This document shows, piece after piece, positions 27,153 through 36,607 of a DNA stretch of 64,000 nt (position 1 is the stretch's first letter; every line of letters starts with the position of its first letter). The notes beneath the pieces are model-generated. The model had not been told where the DNA came from, made no database searches, and was given only the letters and a program-made list of their open reading frames with translations. Source of the DNA: Enterococcus columbae DSM 7374 = ATCC 51263 (GTDB taxonomy: Bacteria; Bacillota; Bacilli; Lactobacillales; Enterococcaceae); contig NZ_KE136347.1 of the NCBI RefSeq assembly GCF_000406925.1, forward strand, positions 162,025 through 226,024, given 5' to 3'. Both the position numbers and the translations under genes were made by a program.

Positions 27153-28255
27153 TAGGCTAAAACTTGTAAAGCTTTTGGTGTTTTGGTTAATGGAATGCAA
27201 CCATCCTTGGTGACATAAACGCAATCTTCAATACGTACGCCGACTTCATTTGGAATATAAATCCCGGGTTCAATTGAAAAACACATGCCTTCTTCAATTC
27301 TTAAGTCATTCCCCGCAACGATTGATGGATATTCATGAACGGTTGTACCGATACCATGGCCTAATCGATGAGTAAAGTATGGACCGAATCCTGCTTCAGT
27401 GATGATATCACGAGCAATTTGGTCTAATTCTTGTGCGCTAATCCCTGGTTTAACGGCTGCTTGAGCGGCTTGCTGAGCTTTTAAAACTGTTTCATAAACG
27501 GTTATTTGCTGTTGGGTGGGTTCCTTGAAAGCAACGGTACGAGTTGCATCGCTACAATAGCCTTTCCAAATCACGCCTAAGTCAAATAAAGCCAATTGAT
27601 TTGCTTGAAGACTAAGTGCACCTGGTGTTCCATGTGGATTAGCAGCATTTTCACCAAATAATACAAGCGTATCAAAGGACATTTTGGCTACGCCACGACG
27701 TTTTAATTGATATTCAATTTCTGCAACCACTTCTTGTTCGCTGATATTTTCTTTTAATGCTTGAAAGCCGATTTCAAAAGCGACATCCGCCCAATTTCCG
27801 GCTTCAAGTAAGGTATCTAATTCATCTGTCGTTTTGATTAATTGCATTTTTTGTAAGACATTGGTGATATCAGCTGTAAAATCAGTATTTGTAAATGCTT
27901 GGGTTAAGCGTTCAAAACGATCGACAACCAAAGCATTTTTTTCCAAAGCCATACGTTGAGGGATTGAATAGCGGTTGGTAATTTCTTGAATAATGATTTG
28001 CCAAGGATCTTGCGTATCTTGATAACCAATCACATCAAAGCTAAAGCCGCTTGCTTTGGCGCTAGCTACTTCCATGGCTGGTGTAAAAAGAAAAGGATCT
28101 TTATCGCAAGGAATAAACAAGGCTAATACCCGTTCATGTGGATCGCTCTCAAAGCCAGAGAGATAAGCGATGGAGCTAGGGTGACTCACGTAACTTAAAT
28201 CAACTTGTGCTTCTTTCATCCATTGTTGCAATTCTTTTATTTTCTTGATGTTCAT
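27152..28255 (-). CDS. pepQ: Xaa-Pro dipeptidase (M24B metallopeptidase)
   Basis: A 367-residue cytosolic peptidase that cleaves dipeptides with C-terminal proline. The creatinase-like N-terminal domain is followed by the pita-bread catalytic domain. Metal ligands are visible in FDLGVIWKGYCSDATRT, HRLGHGIGTTVHEYPS, FSIEPGIY and VRIEDCVYV. On the minus strand GGAAGG lies 8 bp before ATG 28255, so the in-frame ATG at 28273 is rejected. It is divergent from ccpA, as in many lactic acid bacteria, with the regulatory region shared. Confidence 0.93.
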   Translation of the reverse strand: MNIKKIKELQQWMKEAQVDLSYVSHPSSIAYLSGFESDPHERVLALFIPCDKDPFLFTPAMEVASAKASGFSFDVIGYQDTQDPWQIIIQEITNRYSIPQRMALEKNALVVDRFERLTQAFTNTDFTADITNVLQKMQLIKTTDELDTLLEAGNWADVAFEIGFQALKENISEQEVVAEIEYQLKRRGVAKMSFDTLVLFGENAANPHGTPGALSLQANQLALFDLGVIWKGYCSDATRTVAFKEPTQQQITVYETVLKAQQAAQAAVKPGISAQELDQIARDIITEAGFGPYFTHRLGHGIGTTVHEYPSIVAGNDLRIEEGMCFSIEPGIYIPNEVGVRIEDCVYVTKDGCIPLTKTPKALQVLA

Positions 28256-28344
28256 CAAAAAACCTTCCTTCAATTGATTTAATTACATTGTAACCAATAT
28301 TGTGAGAATCGCAAAGTAAATTTCAAAAAAAGATGAAAATAGTG

Positions 28345-28358
28345 TTAAAACGGTTGCA
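28345..28358 (+). promoter_or_regulatory. cre-like catabolite site in the pepQ-ccpA intergenic region
   Basis: TTAAAACGGTTGCA matches the cre consensus TGWAANCGNTNWCA at 12 of 14 positions. It overlaps the predicted -35 element of ccpA, so it may mediate autoregulation. Confidence 0.5.
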
Positions 28359-28382
28359 AATTGTTGGAAATTCTGCTATTCT
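28354..28382 (+). promoter_or_regulatory. Predicted ccpA promoter
   Basis: TTGCAA (28354-28359) and TATTCT (28377-28382) with a 17-bp spacer lie 60 bp before the ccpA start. Confidence 0.55.
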
Positions 28383-28441
28383 AACAAAGAAATGTAAATG
28401 GTGTTTTCTGAAAACACGAAATTATTTAAAGGAGAATAACA

Positions 28442-29446
28442 ATGGATAAACAAACAATTACGATTTATGACGTTGCTCGTGAAGCTGATGTGTCAATGGC
28501 AACCGTTTCACGTGTGGTAAATGGTAATCCGAATGTTAAACCAGCAACTCGTAAAAAAGTACTAGAAGTGATTGAACGTTTAGATTACCGTCCAAACGCA
28601 GTTGCCAGAGGTCTAGCAAGTAAAAAAACAACTACTGTGGGAGTAATCATTCCAGATGTAAGCAATATGTTTTTTGCTTCATTAGCTCGAGGCATCGATG
28701 ATATTGCTACGATGTATAAATATAATATTATCTTAGCTAATTCAGATGGCGACAACTTAAAAGAAGTGAATGTATTAAACAATCTATTAGCCAAGCAGGT
28801 AGATGGCATTATCTTTATGGGTCATCATATTACTGATGAAATTCGTGGAGAATTCTCACGTTCTAAAACACCAGTTGTACTAGCTGGTTCAATCGATCCA
28901 GATATGCAAGTCGGTAGTGTAAACATTGACTATAAGGCGGCTAGTAAAGAAGCGGTTAGCTTACTTGCTAAAAACGGTCATAAGGAAATCGCCTTTGTTA
29001 GTGGCGCTTTAATCGATGCGATTAACGGTCATGAACGCTTAGGTGGATATAAACAAGCATTAGAAGAAGCCGGTATTGAATATAACGAAGGTTTAATTTT
29101 TGAAGCAGCCTATAGCTATAAAGAAGGAGTTCGTTTAGTTGAACGCTTAAGAAATACTGGTGCAACCGCAGCCTTCGTTTCTGATGATGAATTGGCTGTT
29201 GGTATTTTAGATGGTTTATTAGATCAAGGTGTCAAAGTACCAGAAGAATTTGAGATTATCACAAGTAATAACTCATTATTAACCGATGTAGTTCGTCCTA
29301 AATTGACGACCATTACGCAGCCTTTGTATGATATCGGTGCGGTATCAATGCGTTTATTAACTAAATTAATGAACAAAGAAGAAATTGAACAAAAAACGAT
29401 TACCTTACCATTTGGTATTGCGAAAAAAGGTTCAACTAAGAATTAA
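28442..29446 (+). CDS. ccpA: Catabolite control protein A
   Basis: A 334-residue LacI-family master regulator. With P-Ser-HPr (made by HprK, encoded at 22.3 kb) it represses or activates carbon genes at cre sites. The DNA-binding domain is residues 1-60 (TIYDVAREADVSMATVSRVV, hinge NAVARGLAS). The periplasmic-binding-like core follows, with the length and sequence typical of CcpA rather than of sugar-specific LacI proteins. AAAGGAG precedes ATG 28442. It is monocistronic. Confidence 0.95.
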   Translation: MDKQTITIYDVAREADVSMATVSRVVNGNPNVKPATRKKVLEVIERLDYRPNAVARGLASKKTTTVGVIIPDVSNMFFASLARGIDDIATMYKYNIILANSDGDNLKEVNVLNNLLAKQVDGIIFMGHHITDEIRGEFSRSKTPVVLAGSIDPDMQVGSVNIDYKAASKEAVSLLAKNGHKEIAFVSGALIDAINGHERLGGYKQALEEAGIEYNEGLIFEAAYSYKEGVRLVERLRNTGATAAFVSDDELAVGILDGLLDQGVKVPEEFEIITSNNSLLTDVVRPKLTTITQPLYDIGAVSMRLLTKLMNKEEIEQKTITLPFGIAKKGSTKN

Positions 29447-29461
29447 TCGTAAACTATCTTT

Positions 29462-29492
29462 CTGTCTAGCGCTTGGCTAGGCAGTTTTTTTA
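29462..29492 (+). terminator. ccpA terminator
   Basis: CTGTCTAGC/GCTAGGCAG stem with a T run. Confidence 0.85.
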
Positions 29493-29497
29493 TAGAG

Positions 29498-29535
29498 AAA
29501 AAAACTCAGGAGCAATGAAGCGCCTGAGTTTTTAA
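29498..29535. terminator. Bidirectional terminator serving the PBP gene
   Basis: AAAAACTCAGG / CCTGAGTTTTT with a 12-base loop; on the minus strand it closes the PBP transcript. Confidence 0.85.
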
Positions 29536-31935
29536 TTAGTTTTCTTGATTTTTTTGCTCTTGATTTTCAGTTTTTTTGTCTTTTTCTTCTTTATCCTCAG
29601 TTTTTTTAGTAGAACTGAATTTTTTCCAATAATCGGTGTAATTGGCGTCAGTTCCGCCAATACCGAATTTAAAGGTAGTATCCACTGGTCCGTTTTTGGC
29701 CCAAAGTGAGGTTGTTTCTTCACCAAAGTTGGTAATTTCAGCATTATTTAATTTAACCGTGCCTTGATTTTTCTGACCAGTAAATTTAGCAACCTTTTCT
29801 TTTTGAACACTATCAGCTAAACTAAACGTTTCTCCATTACCAAAAACAGTCGGCTTGACTTGATAAATTCGGTTGACTAAATTAGCAAGATAAAGTGAGG
29901 TTCGTTTACCAGCATTGCTATTAGTTGCACGATTATCTTCATAACCTGACCAGCTACTAATTGTAATACTTGGTGTGGAGACAATTAACCATGAATCAGC
30001 CCAGTCGTTAGTAGAACCTGTCTTACCAACCCAATCAAAATTGGCTAGTTGCGCATTTAAGCTTGCTAAATTTGACTTGTAGCTAGTAGTGATTTGATCT
30101 TTTAAAACGCTGCGCATTAAGTCATTCATAATCGTCGCAGCTGCTTCAGAATAAACACGTACAGGATTGGCAGTATGCTGATAAATGGTTTCTCCTTTGG
30201 CTGATTTGATGGATTCAATCATATACCCTTGCTGATAGACCCCACGATTGGCTAGTGTTTGAAAACCATTTGTCTGGGTTAGGGCAGTTACGGTTGTAAC
30301 ACCAAGTGGAGCAGATTCATATTGCCAATTATTGGAGGCTGGATAATTCATTTTAGCAAGATAGTTCGTATAAACAAAACTACTATCGCCAGTTTGCTGA
30401 ATAATATCTTGATAAATATTATAAGCTGGAATATTATTTGACCAACTTAGCGCTTCACGTACAGTTTGGAAAGTATTGCTGCCTTTATTGGTGGCATTAA
30501 CAATTTCTTTACCAGCATCTGTCCCATTTTTCCAGGTAGTTGCGTAATCAGAAACCCGACTCTCAGAACCAATAAGTCCTAAATCGATGGCTGGACCATA
30601 GACCAGTACGGGCTTGATGGCCGACCCTGCTTGGCGTTTGGCATCGAAGGCATGGTTAAATTGATTGGTTTGGTAATCTCTCCCACCGACAAAACCGAGA
30701 ATTTTTCCGGTTTGATTTTCCATCAGCACATTTCCTACTTCAACCGGATCGCCAGTTTGAATGTCTAACATATAGCCATAATCACTCACAGCCTCTTGCA
30801 TCGCTTGGTATACATTGGCATCGATGGTTGTTTGTACGGTATAGCCACCATTAGCTAGCTTTTCTTGGGCGGTTTGTGCATATTCATTGTAGATGTCTGG
30901 ATCATCTAGTTGAGAATTGGTTAAACCATCATCGGTCGCTAGTTTATTGATGAACAAGTCGATGGTTTGTGTCATGACTTCATCATAAAGATAGCCATGC
31001 GCAGTGTTCTCAGCTTGTTGTGGTGGTAAGAAATCTTTGGTTAAATCATAGTTTTTAGCTGCTTCGTATTCTTTTTTAGTAATATCGTGATTACGGTACA
31101 TACTAAATAAGACAATATCTTTACGCTTTAATCCATAGGTAAAATCCTTCTTCAACTGGCCATCATTGGTATAGGGACTATAGATGATCGGACTTTGTGG
31201 TAGACCAGCGATAAAAGCCGCTTGCGGCAAGGTTAAATCATTTGCATTCTTACCAAATATGCCTAATGCAGCTTCTTGTACACCGGCAATATTTTGTCCT
31301 TGGTTATTCCGACCAAAAGGCGAAACATTTAGATACATCGTGATAATTTCATCTTTGGAAAAGTTTTTTTCGACTTCTAAAGCCAACAAAATTTCATTTG
31401 CTTTTCTTTTAAAGGTGGTTTCACTAGATAAAATTTGTTGTTTAACTAATTGTTGCGTTAAGGTTGAGCCACCACCACCAGCTCCCCCAATGGCTTCAGA
31501 TAAAAGTGCACGCAAGACAGCTTTGGGTACGACCCCATGATGCTTATAAAAGTATTCATCTTCAGTTGCGACAATGGCCTTTTTTAGCCAAGGTGAGATT
31601 TGGTTAGAAGGGACATTGGTTCTACGTAAATCTGAGCGAATATCAGCAATGGGCGTCCCATCTGCATAGAGCAATTTAGAGGTTTGAGTAATATCTCCTA
31701 AATCTTGCTGCAACTCTACTTTAGTAGGTACTTTTGTATCTTCTACTAAAAAAGCAAAATAGCCCATGCCAATTCCTAGGCCTAAAGCAGTTAAAAGAAT
31801 GATAAAGGCCATCATAACTAAAAATAGTGCCTGAATCACTCGAACAGAAATATTAAAAAATAGAAATTTATCTATTGAGGTCTTCTTGGGTTCTGGCTTT
31901 ATTTTTGCATGATTCCTTGTGTTTTTGTCTGACAC
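29536..31935 (-). CDS. pbp1B: Class A penicillin-binding protein (PBP1B type)
   Basis: A 799-residue bifunctional peptidoglycan synthase. A cytoplasmic tail and one transmembrane helix (about residues 30-58) anchor it. The glycosyltransferase domain has TEDEYFYKHHGV and the STLTQQLVKQ motif. The transpeptidase domain has the active-site SAIKP (SxxK), SWSNN (SxN) and KTGSTN (KTG). The C-terminal 60 residues are a low-complexity Lys/Glu/Gln tail. It is divergent from tyrS, as in E. faecalis. All catalytic motifs are intact. Confidence 0.93.
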   Translation of the reverse strand: MSDKNTRNHAKIKPEPKKTSIDKFLFFNISVRVIQALFLVMMAFIILLTALGLGIGMGYFAFLVEDTKVPTKVELQQDLGDITQTSKLLYADGTPIADIRSDLRRTNVPSNQISPWLKKAIVATEDEYFYKHHGVVPKAVLRALLSEAIGGAGGGGSTLTQQLVKQQILSSETTFKRKANEILLALEVEKNFSKDEIITMYLNVSPFGRNNQGQNIAGVQEAALGIFGKNANDLTLPQAAFIAGLPQSPIIYSPYTNDGQLKKDFTYGLKRKDIVLFSMYRNHDITKKEYEAAKNYDLTKDFLPPQQAENTAHGYLYDEVMTQTIDLFINKLATDDGLTNSQLDDPDIYNEYAQTAQEKLANGGYTVQTTIDANVYQAMQEAVSDYGYMLDIQTGDPVEVGNVLMENQTGKILGFVGGRDYQTNQFNHAFDAKRQAGSAIKPVLVYGPAIDLGLIGSESRVSDYATTWKNGTDAGKEIVNATNKGSNTFQTVREALSWSNNIPAYNIYQDIIQQTGDSSFVYTNYLAKMNYPASNNWQYESAPLGVTTVTALTQTNGFQTLANRGVYQQGYMIESIKSAKGETIYQHTANPVRVYSEAAATIMNDLMRSVLKDQITTSYKSNLASLNAQLANFDWVGKTGSTNDWADSWLIVSTPSITISSWSGYEDNRATNSNAGKRTSLYLANLVNRIYQVKPTVFGNGETFSLADSVQKEKVAKFTGQKNQGTVKLNNAEITNFGEETTSLWAKNGPVDTTFKFGIGGTDANYTDYWKKFSSTKKTEDKEEKDKKTENQEQKNQEN

Positions 31936-32109
31936 AAAATCACCTCTTGGTATTTTATCTTGTTGTATTATAGCAAAGTTTCATTAAAATAGGTAGTGTC
32001 TTTAACTGGAGGAAGAAAGGACTTTTTTGATAAGTTGTTAGGAAAAACTTTCCTTCACAGCTATTTTCAGTTATGATAGGAATGTATATTTTGCTAAGGA
32101 GGAAGAAAA

Positions 32110-33378
32110 ATGACAGCTGACCTATTTCAAGAATTAAAGGAAAGAGGCTTAGTCTATCAGACAACTGATGAAGAAGCTTTAGTCAAACATTTAAACGAAG
32201 AGTCTGTCAAATTATATGTTGGTTTTGATCCAACTGCCGACAGTTTACATATTGGCCATTTATTACCAATCTTAATGTTGCGTCGATTCCAACAACATGG
32301 GCATGTGCCGATTGCTTTAGTTGGAGGAGGAACAGGTATGATTGGCGATCCATCTTTTAAAGATCAAGAACGCCAATTAAATACTTTAGATACCGTCAAA
32401 AATTGGTCCCAAAGTATTAAAGATCAACTTTCTCGTTTTATCGATTTCGATAACCAGGAGAATCCAGCCGTTATTGCGAATAACTACGATTGGTTTGGCA
32501 ATATGAGTATGATCGACTTTTTACGTGATGTGGGTAAGAACTTTACTATTAACTATATGATGAGTAAAGAAAGTGTCAAACGCCGAATTGAAACCGGGAT
32601 TTCTTATACCGAATTTGCTTATCAATTATTACAAGCTTACGACTTTTTAAAACTATATGATAACTATGGTTGTTTATTGCAATTAGGTGGTTCTGATCAG
32701 TGGGGAAACATTACCTCTGGGATTGAATTATTACGTAGAGAACGTGAGGTACAATCCTTTGCTTTAACGATGCCGCTTATTACTAAAGCTGATGGCACAA
32801 AATTTGGTAAATCAGAGGGCAATGCGGTTTGGTTAGACCCTGAAAAGACGACCCCTTATGAATTTTATCAATTTTGGATTAATACGGATGATCGTGATGT
32901 GATTAAATTCTTGAAATATTTCACTTTCTTGAGTTTAGACGAAATTGCAGCGATTGAAAAAGAATTTTTAGCGGCTCCGGAAAGTCGAGTAGCGCAAAAA
33001 GCATTGGCTAAAGAAGTAACGACCTTGGTGCATGGACAAGCTAGCTATGAGCAAGCGGTGCATATTTCACAAGCGCTCTTTAGTGGGGCGATTGCTGATT
33101 TAAGTTTGGCTGAAATTAAACAAGGCTTTAAAGGAGTTCCAAGCTATACCGTTGCTAAAGAAGCGGATTTGAAATTATTAGAATTATTAGTTACTTCTGG
33201 CTTAGTAAGTTCTAAACGCCAAGCTCGTGAAGATTTACAAAATGGTGCAATTTATATCAATGGTCAACGCATTCAAGATGTAGACTATGTTTTAAGTGAC
33301 AAAGATAAAATTGGTGAGGAAGTGTGCGTCTTAAGACGAGGAAAGAAAAAATACTTCTTATTACACTTTGCTAAATAA
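32110..33378 (+). CDS. tyrS: Tyrosyl-tRNA synthetase
   Basis: A 422-residue class I synthetase that charges tRNA-Tyr. It has the HIGH motif as LHIGHLLP (about residues 47-54), the KMSKS equivalent KFGKSEGN, and a C-terminal S4-like domain (about 350-415) that binds the tRNA. AAGGAGG precedes ATG 32110. Many Firmicute tyrS genes have a T-box leader, but I see no T-box motif in the 170 bp upstream. Confidence 0.96.
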   Translation: MTADLFQELKERGLVYQTTDEEALVKHLNEESVKLYVGFDPTADSLHIGHLLPILMLRRFQQHGHVPIALVGGGTGMIGDPSFKDQERQLNTLDTVKNWSQSIKDQLSRFIDFDNQENPAVIANNYDWFGNMSMIDFLRDVGKNFTINYMMSKESVKRRIETGISYTEFAYQLLQAYDFLKLYDNYGCLLQLGGSDQWGNITSGIELLRREREVQSFALTMPLITKADGTKFGKSEGNAVWLDPEKTTPYEFYQFWINTDDRDVIKFLKYFTFLSLDEIAAIEKEFLAAPESRVAQKALAKEVTTLVHGQASYEQAVHISQALFSGAIADLSLAEIKQGFKGVPSYTVAKEADLKLLELLVTSGLVSSKRQAREDLQNGAIYINGQRIQDVDYVLSDKDKIGEEVCVLRRGKKKYFLLHFAK

Positions 33379-33388
33379 TTGATTAACT

Positions 33389-33428
33389 AAAAAACTATGG
33401 CCTAATTTGCGGTCATAGTTTTTTTAGA
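33389..33428 (+). terminator. tyrS terminator
   Basis: AAAACTATGGCC / GGTCATAGTTTTTTT stem and T tail (one G.T pair). Confidence 0.85.
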
Positions 33429-33441
33429 GAGAAGGGGAGCC

Positions 33442-34347
33442 ATGCAGAAAGTTTTTATCCAATCATTTAGTTTGTTACTGATTATTAGTTTAGGCTATCT
33501 GATGAAGCGAATAAATCTATTGTCTAAAAAAGATGGGGATATTCTTTCTAAAATTATTGTGTATTTAACTTTACCGGCAGCTATTATTGTTAATCTCTGG
33601 CATTTAGCTGTTGATGTACATTTAGTCCAGCTTATTTTTTGGGGGATTATCTGGTCAAGCTTACAAATTGGCTTCGCTTATTTATTTAGTCGTCACCAAA
33701 ATATTTTACAACAAAAATTTTTAATGTTTTGTGGCTCAGGTTTTAATATTGGTAATTTTTTAATTCCGTTTATTCAAAGCGTCAATCCTTTATTGGTCCC
33801 CTTTATTTCAATGTTTGATATTGGCAATAGTATCATGCTTACTGGGGGCACCCAAGCGATGGTTGAACGATTAACTAGTCGACGCGCAGATTTTTCTATC
33901 ACTAAGCTATTCAGACAATTATTGCGCTCGCTTCCGTTTTTATGTTACATTGTAATGCTGATTTTTAGAAGTGCTGCTTTTAACTTGCCAGATCAGCTAT
34001 TGGTGTTACTCACACCGATTGCCAATGCAAATATCTTTTTGTCAATGTTTATGATCGGCTTGTATTTGGATTTACGCATCCCTTTAAAAGCGATGAAAAC
34101 GATCGGTCAACTGTATGCTTTGCGTTTTGGCGTAGGCTTGATATTGGTGGGGCTGCTTTATTTTAGTCCCTTACCTAGTCAGCTTAAGCTTATTCTTAGT
34201 TTGCTAGCGGTTTCGCCGATTCCTTTATTTGGGGTGATTAATGCTGTTTTAGCTGGAGTGGCTGAAGAAGAAGTCGGCTTTGCCTCATCACTTAGTTTTA
34301 TTGTTAGTTTAGTTTTGATGACGACTGTTATGCTTTTTTTTAGTTGA
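33442..34347 (+). CDS. AEC-family (auxin efflux carrier) transporter
   Basis: A 301-residue integral membrane protein with about ten hydrophobic helices arranged as two five-helix halves, the AEC/BASS-like fold. In lactic acid bacteria related carriers move malate, other organic acids or amino acids. The substrate cannot be deduced here. It starts 14 bp after the tyrS terminator and has a GAGAAGGGGA ribosome binding site. A weak C-terminal half repeat (helix-breaking VSPIPLFGVINAVLAG) is typical of the family. Confidence 0.82.
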   Translation: MQKVFIQSFSLLLIISLGYLMKRINLLSKKDGDILSKIIVYLTLPAAIIVNLWHLAVDVHLVQLIFWGIIWSSLQIGFAYLFSRHQNILQQKFLMFCGSGFNIGNFLIPFIQSVNPLLVPFISMFDIGNSIMLTGGTQAMVERLTSRRADFSITKLFRQLLRSLPFLCYIVMLIFRSAAFNLPDQLLVLLTPIANANIFLSMFMIGLYLDLRIPLKAMKTIGQLYALRFGVGLILVGLLYFSPLPSQLKLILSLLAVSPIPLFGVINAVLAGVAEEEVGFASSLSFIVSLVLMTTVMLFFS

Positions 34348-34496
34348 TGTCTAGGTTATCATTTGCAAAAATTTTATAGGTGAAGTTATAATAATGTCAT
34401 GAGAAATCGTACGTACGTTACTCAATTTTAGTTACTATGAATCGTGAAAAATGAAGTGTTTGTCATTTGATAATTAAACAGGAAGGACGATACATT

Positions 34497-35018
34497 ATGG
34501 TAAAAAAAGTTGCAGTAATTACTTTTGAACAATCAAGCACTGCGTATGAAGCATTTTCTAAAATTAAGAATTCTCAAGGAGCAGCTTATACAATCAAGCA
34601 ATTTGCTGTAGTGGAAAAAAATGAAGCAGGTACACGCTTTACGGTAAAGGATTATCTTGATTTAGAGACACAAAATAAAGTCTTTACCGATGGCTTTATC
34701 GGTATGATTATCGGTATTTTAGTCGGACCATTAGGAATTTTATTTGGCTGGATTATTGGTGATCTAGTTGGGATGGGGCGTTCGGCTGCTTCTCAGAAAA
34801 AGACCCGTACGATTTTTGACGAAATCTCTGATCGGATAACTGCCGGCCAAACTGGTTTATTGATGTATTTTGATGAAGGCGATGAAGAATTGTTAGATAC
34901 CATTGTCAAAACACAATTACATGGGGAAATTACGCGCTTTGATTATCAAACGGTAAAAGATCAAGTCGAAGCAATGAAAAAAGAACATGATAAAGCGGAA
35001 AAAGAATTAAAAGCGTAG
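34497..35018 (+). CDS. DUF1269-like glycine-zipper membrane protein
   Basis: A 173-residue protein with a soluble ferredoxin-like N-terminal region, a central glycine-rich hydrophobic hairpin (GFIGMIIGILVGPLGILFGW, about residues 63-82) and an acidic/basic C-terminal helix. This matches DUF1269-type proteins of unknown function. ATG 34497 follows GGAAGGA by 8 bp; the frame upstream to 34467 is not preferred. It is monocistronic. Confidence 0.7.
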   Translation: MVKKVAVITFEQSSTAYEAFSKIKNSQGAAYTIKQFAVVEKNEAGTRFTVKDYLDLETQNKVFTDGFIGMIIGILVGPLGILFGWIIGDLVGMGRSAASQKKTRTIFDEISDRITAGQTGLLMYFDEGDEELLDTIVKTQLHGEITRFDYQTVKDQVEAMKKEHDKAEKELKA

Positions 35019-35085
35019 GGGGATTTAACTAATAAAGGTTTAGTCTGCTAAAATACGCTTGTAAATATAAGCATTTCATCATCAC

Positions 35086-35118
35086 CCAAAAAAGCTCTGG
35101 TTTCCAGAGCTTTTTTTA
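35086..35118 (+). terminator. Terminator after the DUF1269-like gene
   Basis: AAAAGCTCTGG/CCAGAGCTTTT stem with a three-base loop and seven T. Confidence 0.9.
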
Positions 35119-35279
35119 TGTTTTTTGACTGATTGCATGAAAAATCAATGAATGAAGCGCAAGTTACTTGCTTTTTACCTCTATTTCACCTTAAGATTAA
35201 TCAGTAGCTGTTTCACTGAATAGGTGGCGGCGTGCATTAAATGAGCTAGCAAATAAAAATAAATGCTTGGAGGAAAAAG

Positions 35280-36167
35280 ATGTTAATTGGTTCACATGTA
35301 TCAATGAGTGGGAAAGAGATGTTTTTAGGTTCTGTTAAAGAAGCCTTATCCTATCAAGCCAATACCTTTATGATTTATACAGGTGCCCCTCAAAACACAA
35401 GACGGAAAGCAATTAGTGAAATGAGAATTGATGAAGGCAAAGCATTGATGGCAGCCAATAATCTGCATACAATTGTCGTTCATGCCCCTTATATTATCAA
35501 TTTAGGCAATACAGTAAAACTTGAAAATTTTGGTTTTGCTATTGAGTTTTTAAGAGCTGAGATTTTGCGTGCCCAAGCCTTAGGTGCCCAGCAAATAACT
35601 TTACATCCAGGGGCCCATGTGGGTGCTGGGGTAGATGCCGGTCTTGCCAAGATTATTGAAGGATTAAATGAAGTCTTAACCAAAGAACAAACCGCCCAAA
35701 TCGCCTTAGAAACGATGGCTGGTAAAGGCACCGAGCTTGGTCGTAGCTTTGAAGAGTTGGCTCGTATTATCGATGGGGTCCATTTAAATGAAAAATTATC
35801 AGTTACCTTGGATACTTGTCATACGCATGATGCTGGCTATGCCATCAAAGAGGACTTTGATGGGGTATTAAATGAGTTTGACCATATTATTGGTCTGGAT
35901 CGCTTAAAAGTCTTACATTTAAATGATTCTAAAAATATTCGCGGAGCACAAAAAGATCGACATGCCAATATTGGCTTTGGTGAAATTGGTTTTGCGGCAT
36001 TAAACAAAATTGCGCATCACCCTCAATTAAGTCATATTCCTAAAATTTTAGAAACCCCTTATGTCGGTAAAGAAAAGAAAACTGCGCAAGCGCCTTATGG
36101 CAGAGAAATCGCCATGCTTAGAGAACAACAGTTTACAGCCGATATTTTTGATGATTGGTTAGTATAA
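35280..36167 (+). CDS. nfo: Endonuclease IV (AP endonuclease)
   Basis: A 295-residue TIM-barrel DNA repair enzyme that cuts 5' of abasic sites. Zinc ligands are recognizable in [39 protein letters not shown] and ILETPY. GGAGG precedes ATG 35280. About 160 bases upstream, after the terminator, hold the promoter but no recognisable operator. Confidence 0.94.
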   Translation: MLIGSHVSMSGKEMFLGSVKEALSYQANTFMIYTGAPQNTRRKAISEMRIDEGKALMAANNLHTIVVHAPYIINLGNTVKLENFGFAIEFLRAEILRAQALGAQQITLHPGAHVGAGVDAGLAKIIEGLNEVLTKEQTAQIALETMAGKGTELGRSFEELARIIDGVHLNEKLSVTLDTCHTHDAGYAIKEDFDGVLNEFDHIIGLDRLKVLHLNDSKNIRGAQKDRHANIGFGEIGFAALNKIAHHPQLSHIPKILETPYVGKEKKTAQAPYGREIAMLREQQFTADIFDDWLV

Positions 36168-36264
36168 ATTGACAATTAAAGCAATAATCGTGAAGTAGGT
36201 GTTTCTTTTTTTCTTATTTTTTAGTAAAATATAGAATTGAGAGTAATCAAGAGAAAGGAAGAAC

Positions 36265-36489
36265 ATGATGGTATCTACTGGTATTTTAGTATTATGTATT
36301 GTCATTGCTTTAGCTGTCGGCGCTGTTGGTGGCTTTTTCTTAGCACGTAAATACATGCAAGACTATCTAAAACAAAATCCTCCAATTAATGAGGAAATGT
36401 TGCGTACAATGATGGCACAAATGGGTCAAAAACCATCTGAAAAGAAAGTACGTCAAATGATGCAACAAATGAAAAATCAAATGAAATAG
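36265..36489 (+). CDS. YneF-family small membrane protein (UPF0154)
   Basis: A 74-residue protein with one N-terminal transmembrane helix (about residues 5-25, ending [10 protein letters not shown]) and a charged cytoplasmic tail rich in Met and Gln. The motif [13 protein letters not shown] is typical of UPF0154. Its function is unknown. GAAAGGAAG precedes ATG 36265. Confidence 0.85.
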   Translation: MMVSTGILVLCIVIALAVGAVGGFFLARKYMQDYLKQNPPINEEMLRTMMAQMGQKPSEKKVRQMMQQMKNQMK

Positions 36490-36509
36490 TTGCACTTTAG
36501 CTTTAGAAT

Positions 36510-36566
36510 TAGTCGGTATGGCAGATTATTCTTCTCATTAAGAAGAGATGCTATACCGATTTTCAT
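36510..36566 (+). terminator. Possible terminator after yneF
   Basis: TCGGTATGGC and GCTATACCGA form an outer stem; TCTTCTCATTAAGAAGA forms an inner one. The T tail is weak. Confidence 0.5.
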
Positions 36567-36607
36567 TTTGTCTAAAAATTGATCAAAGGAAAAACAAGGA
36601 GAAAAAT

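Noticed and set aside
31936-32109. T-box leader for tyrS
   Set aside because: No AGGGTGG/AAGGTGGTACC motif or terminator-antiterminator pair is visible in the 170 bp upstream.
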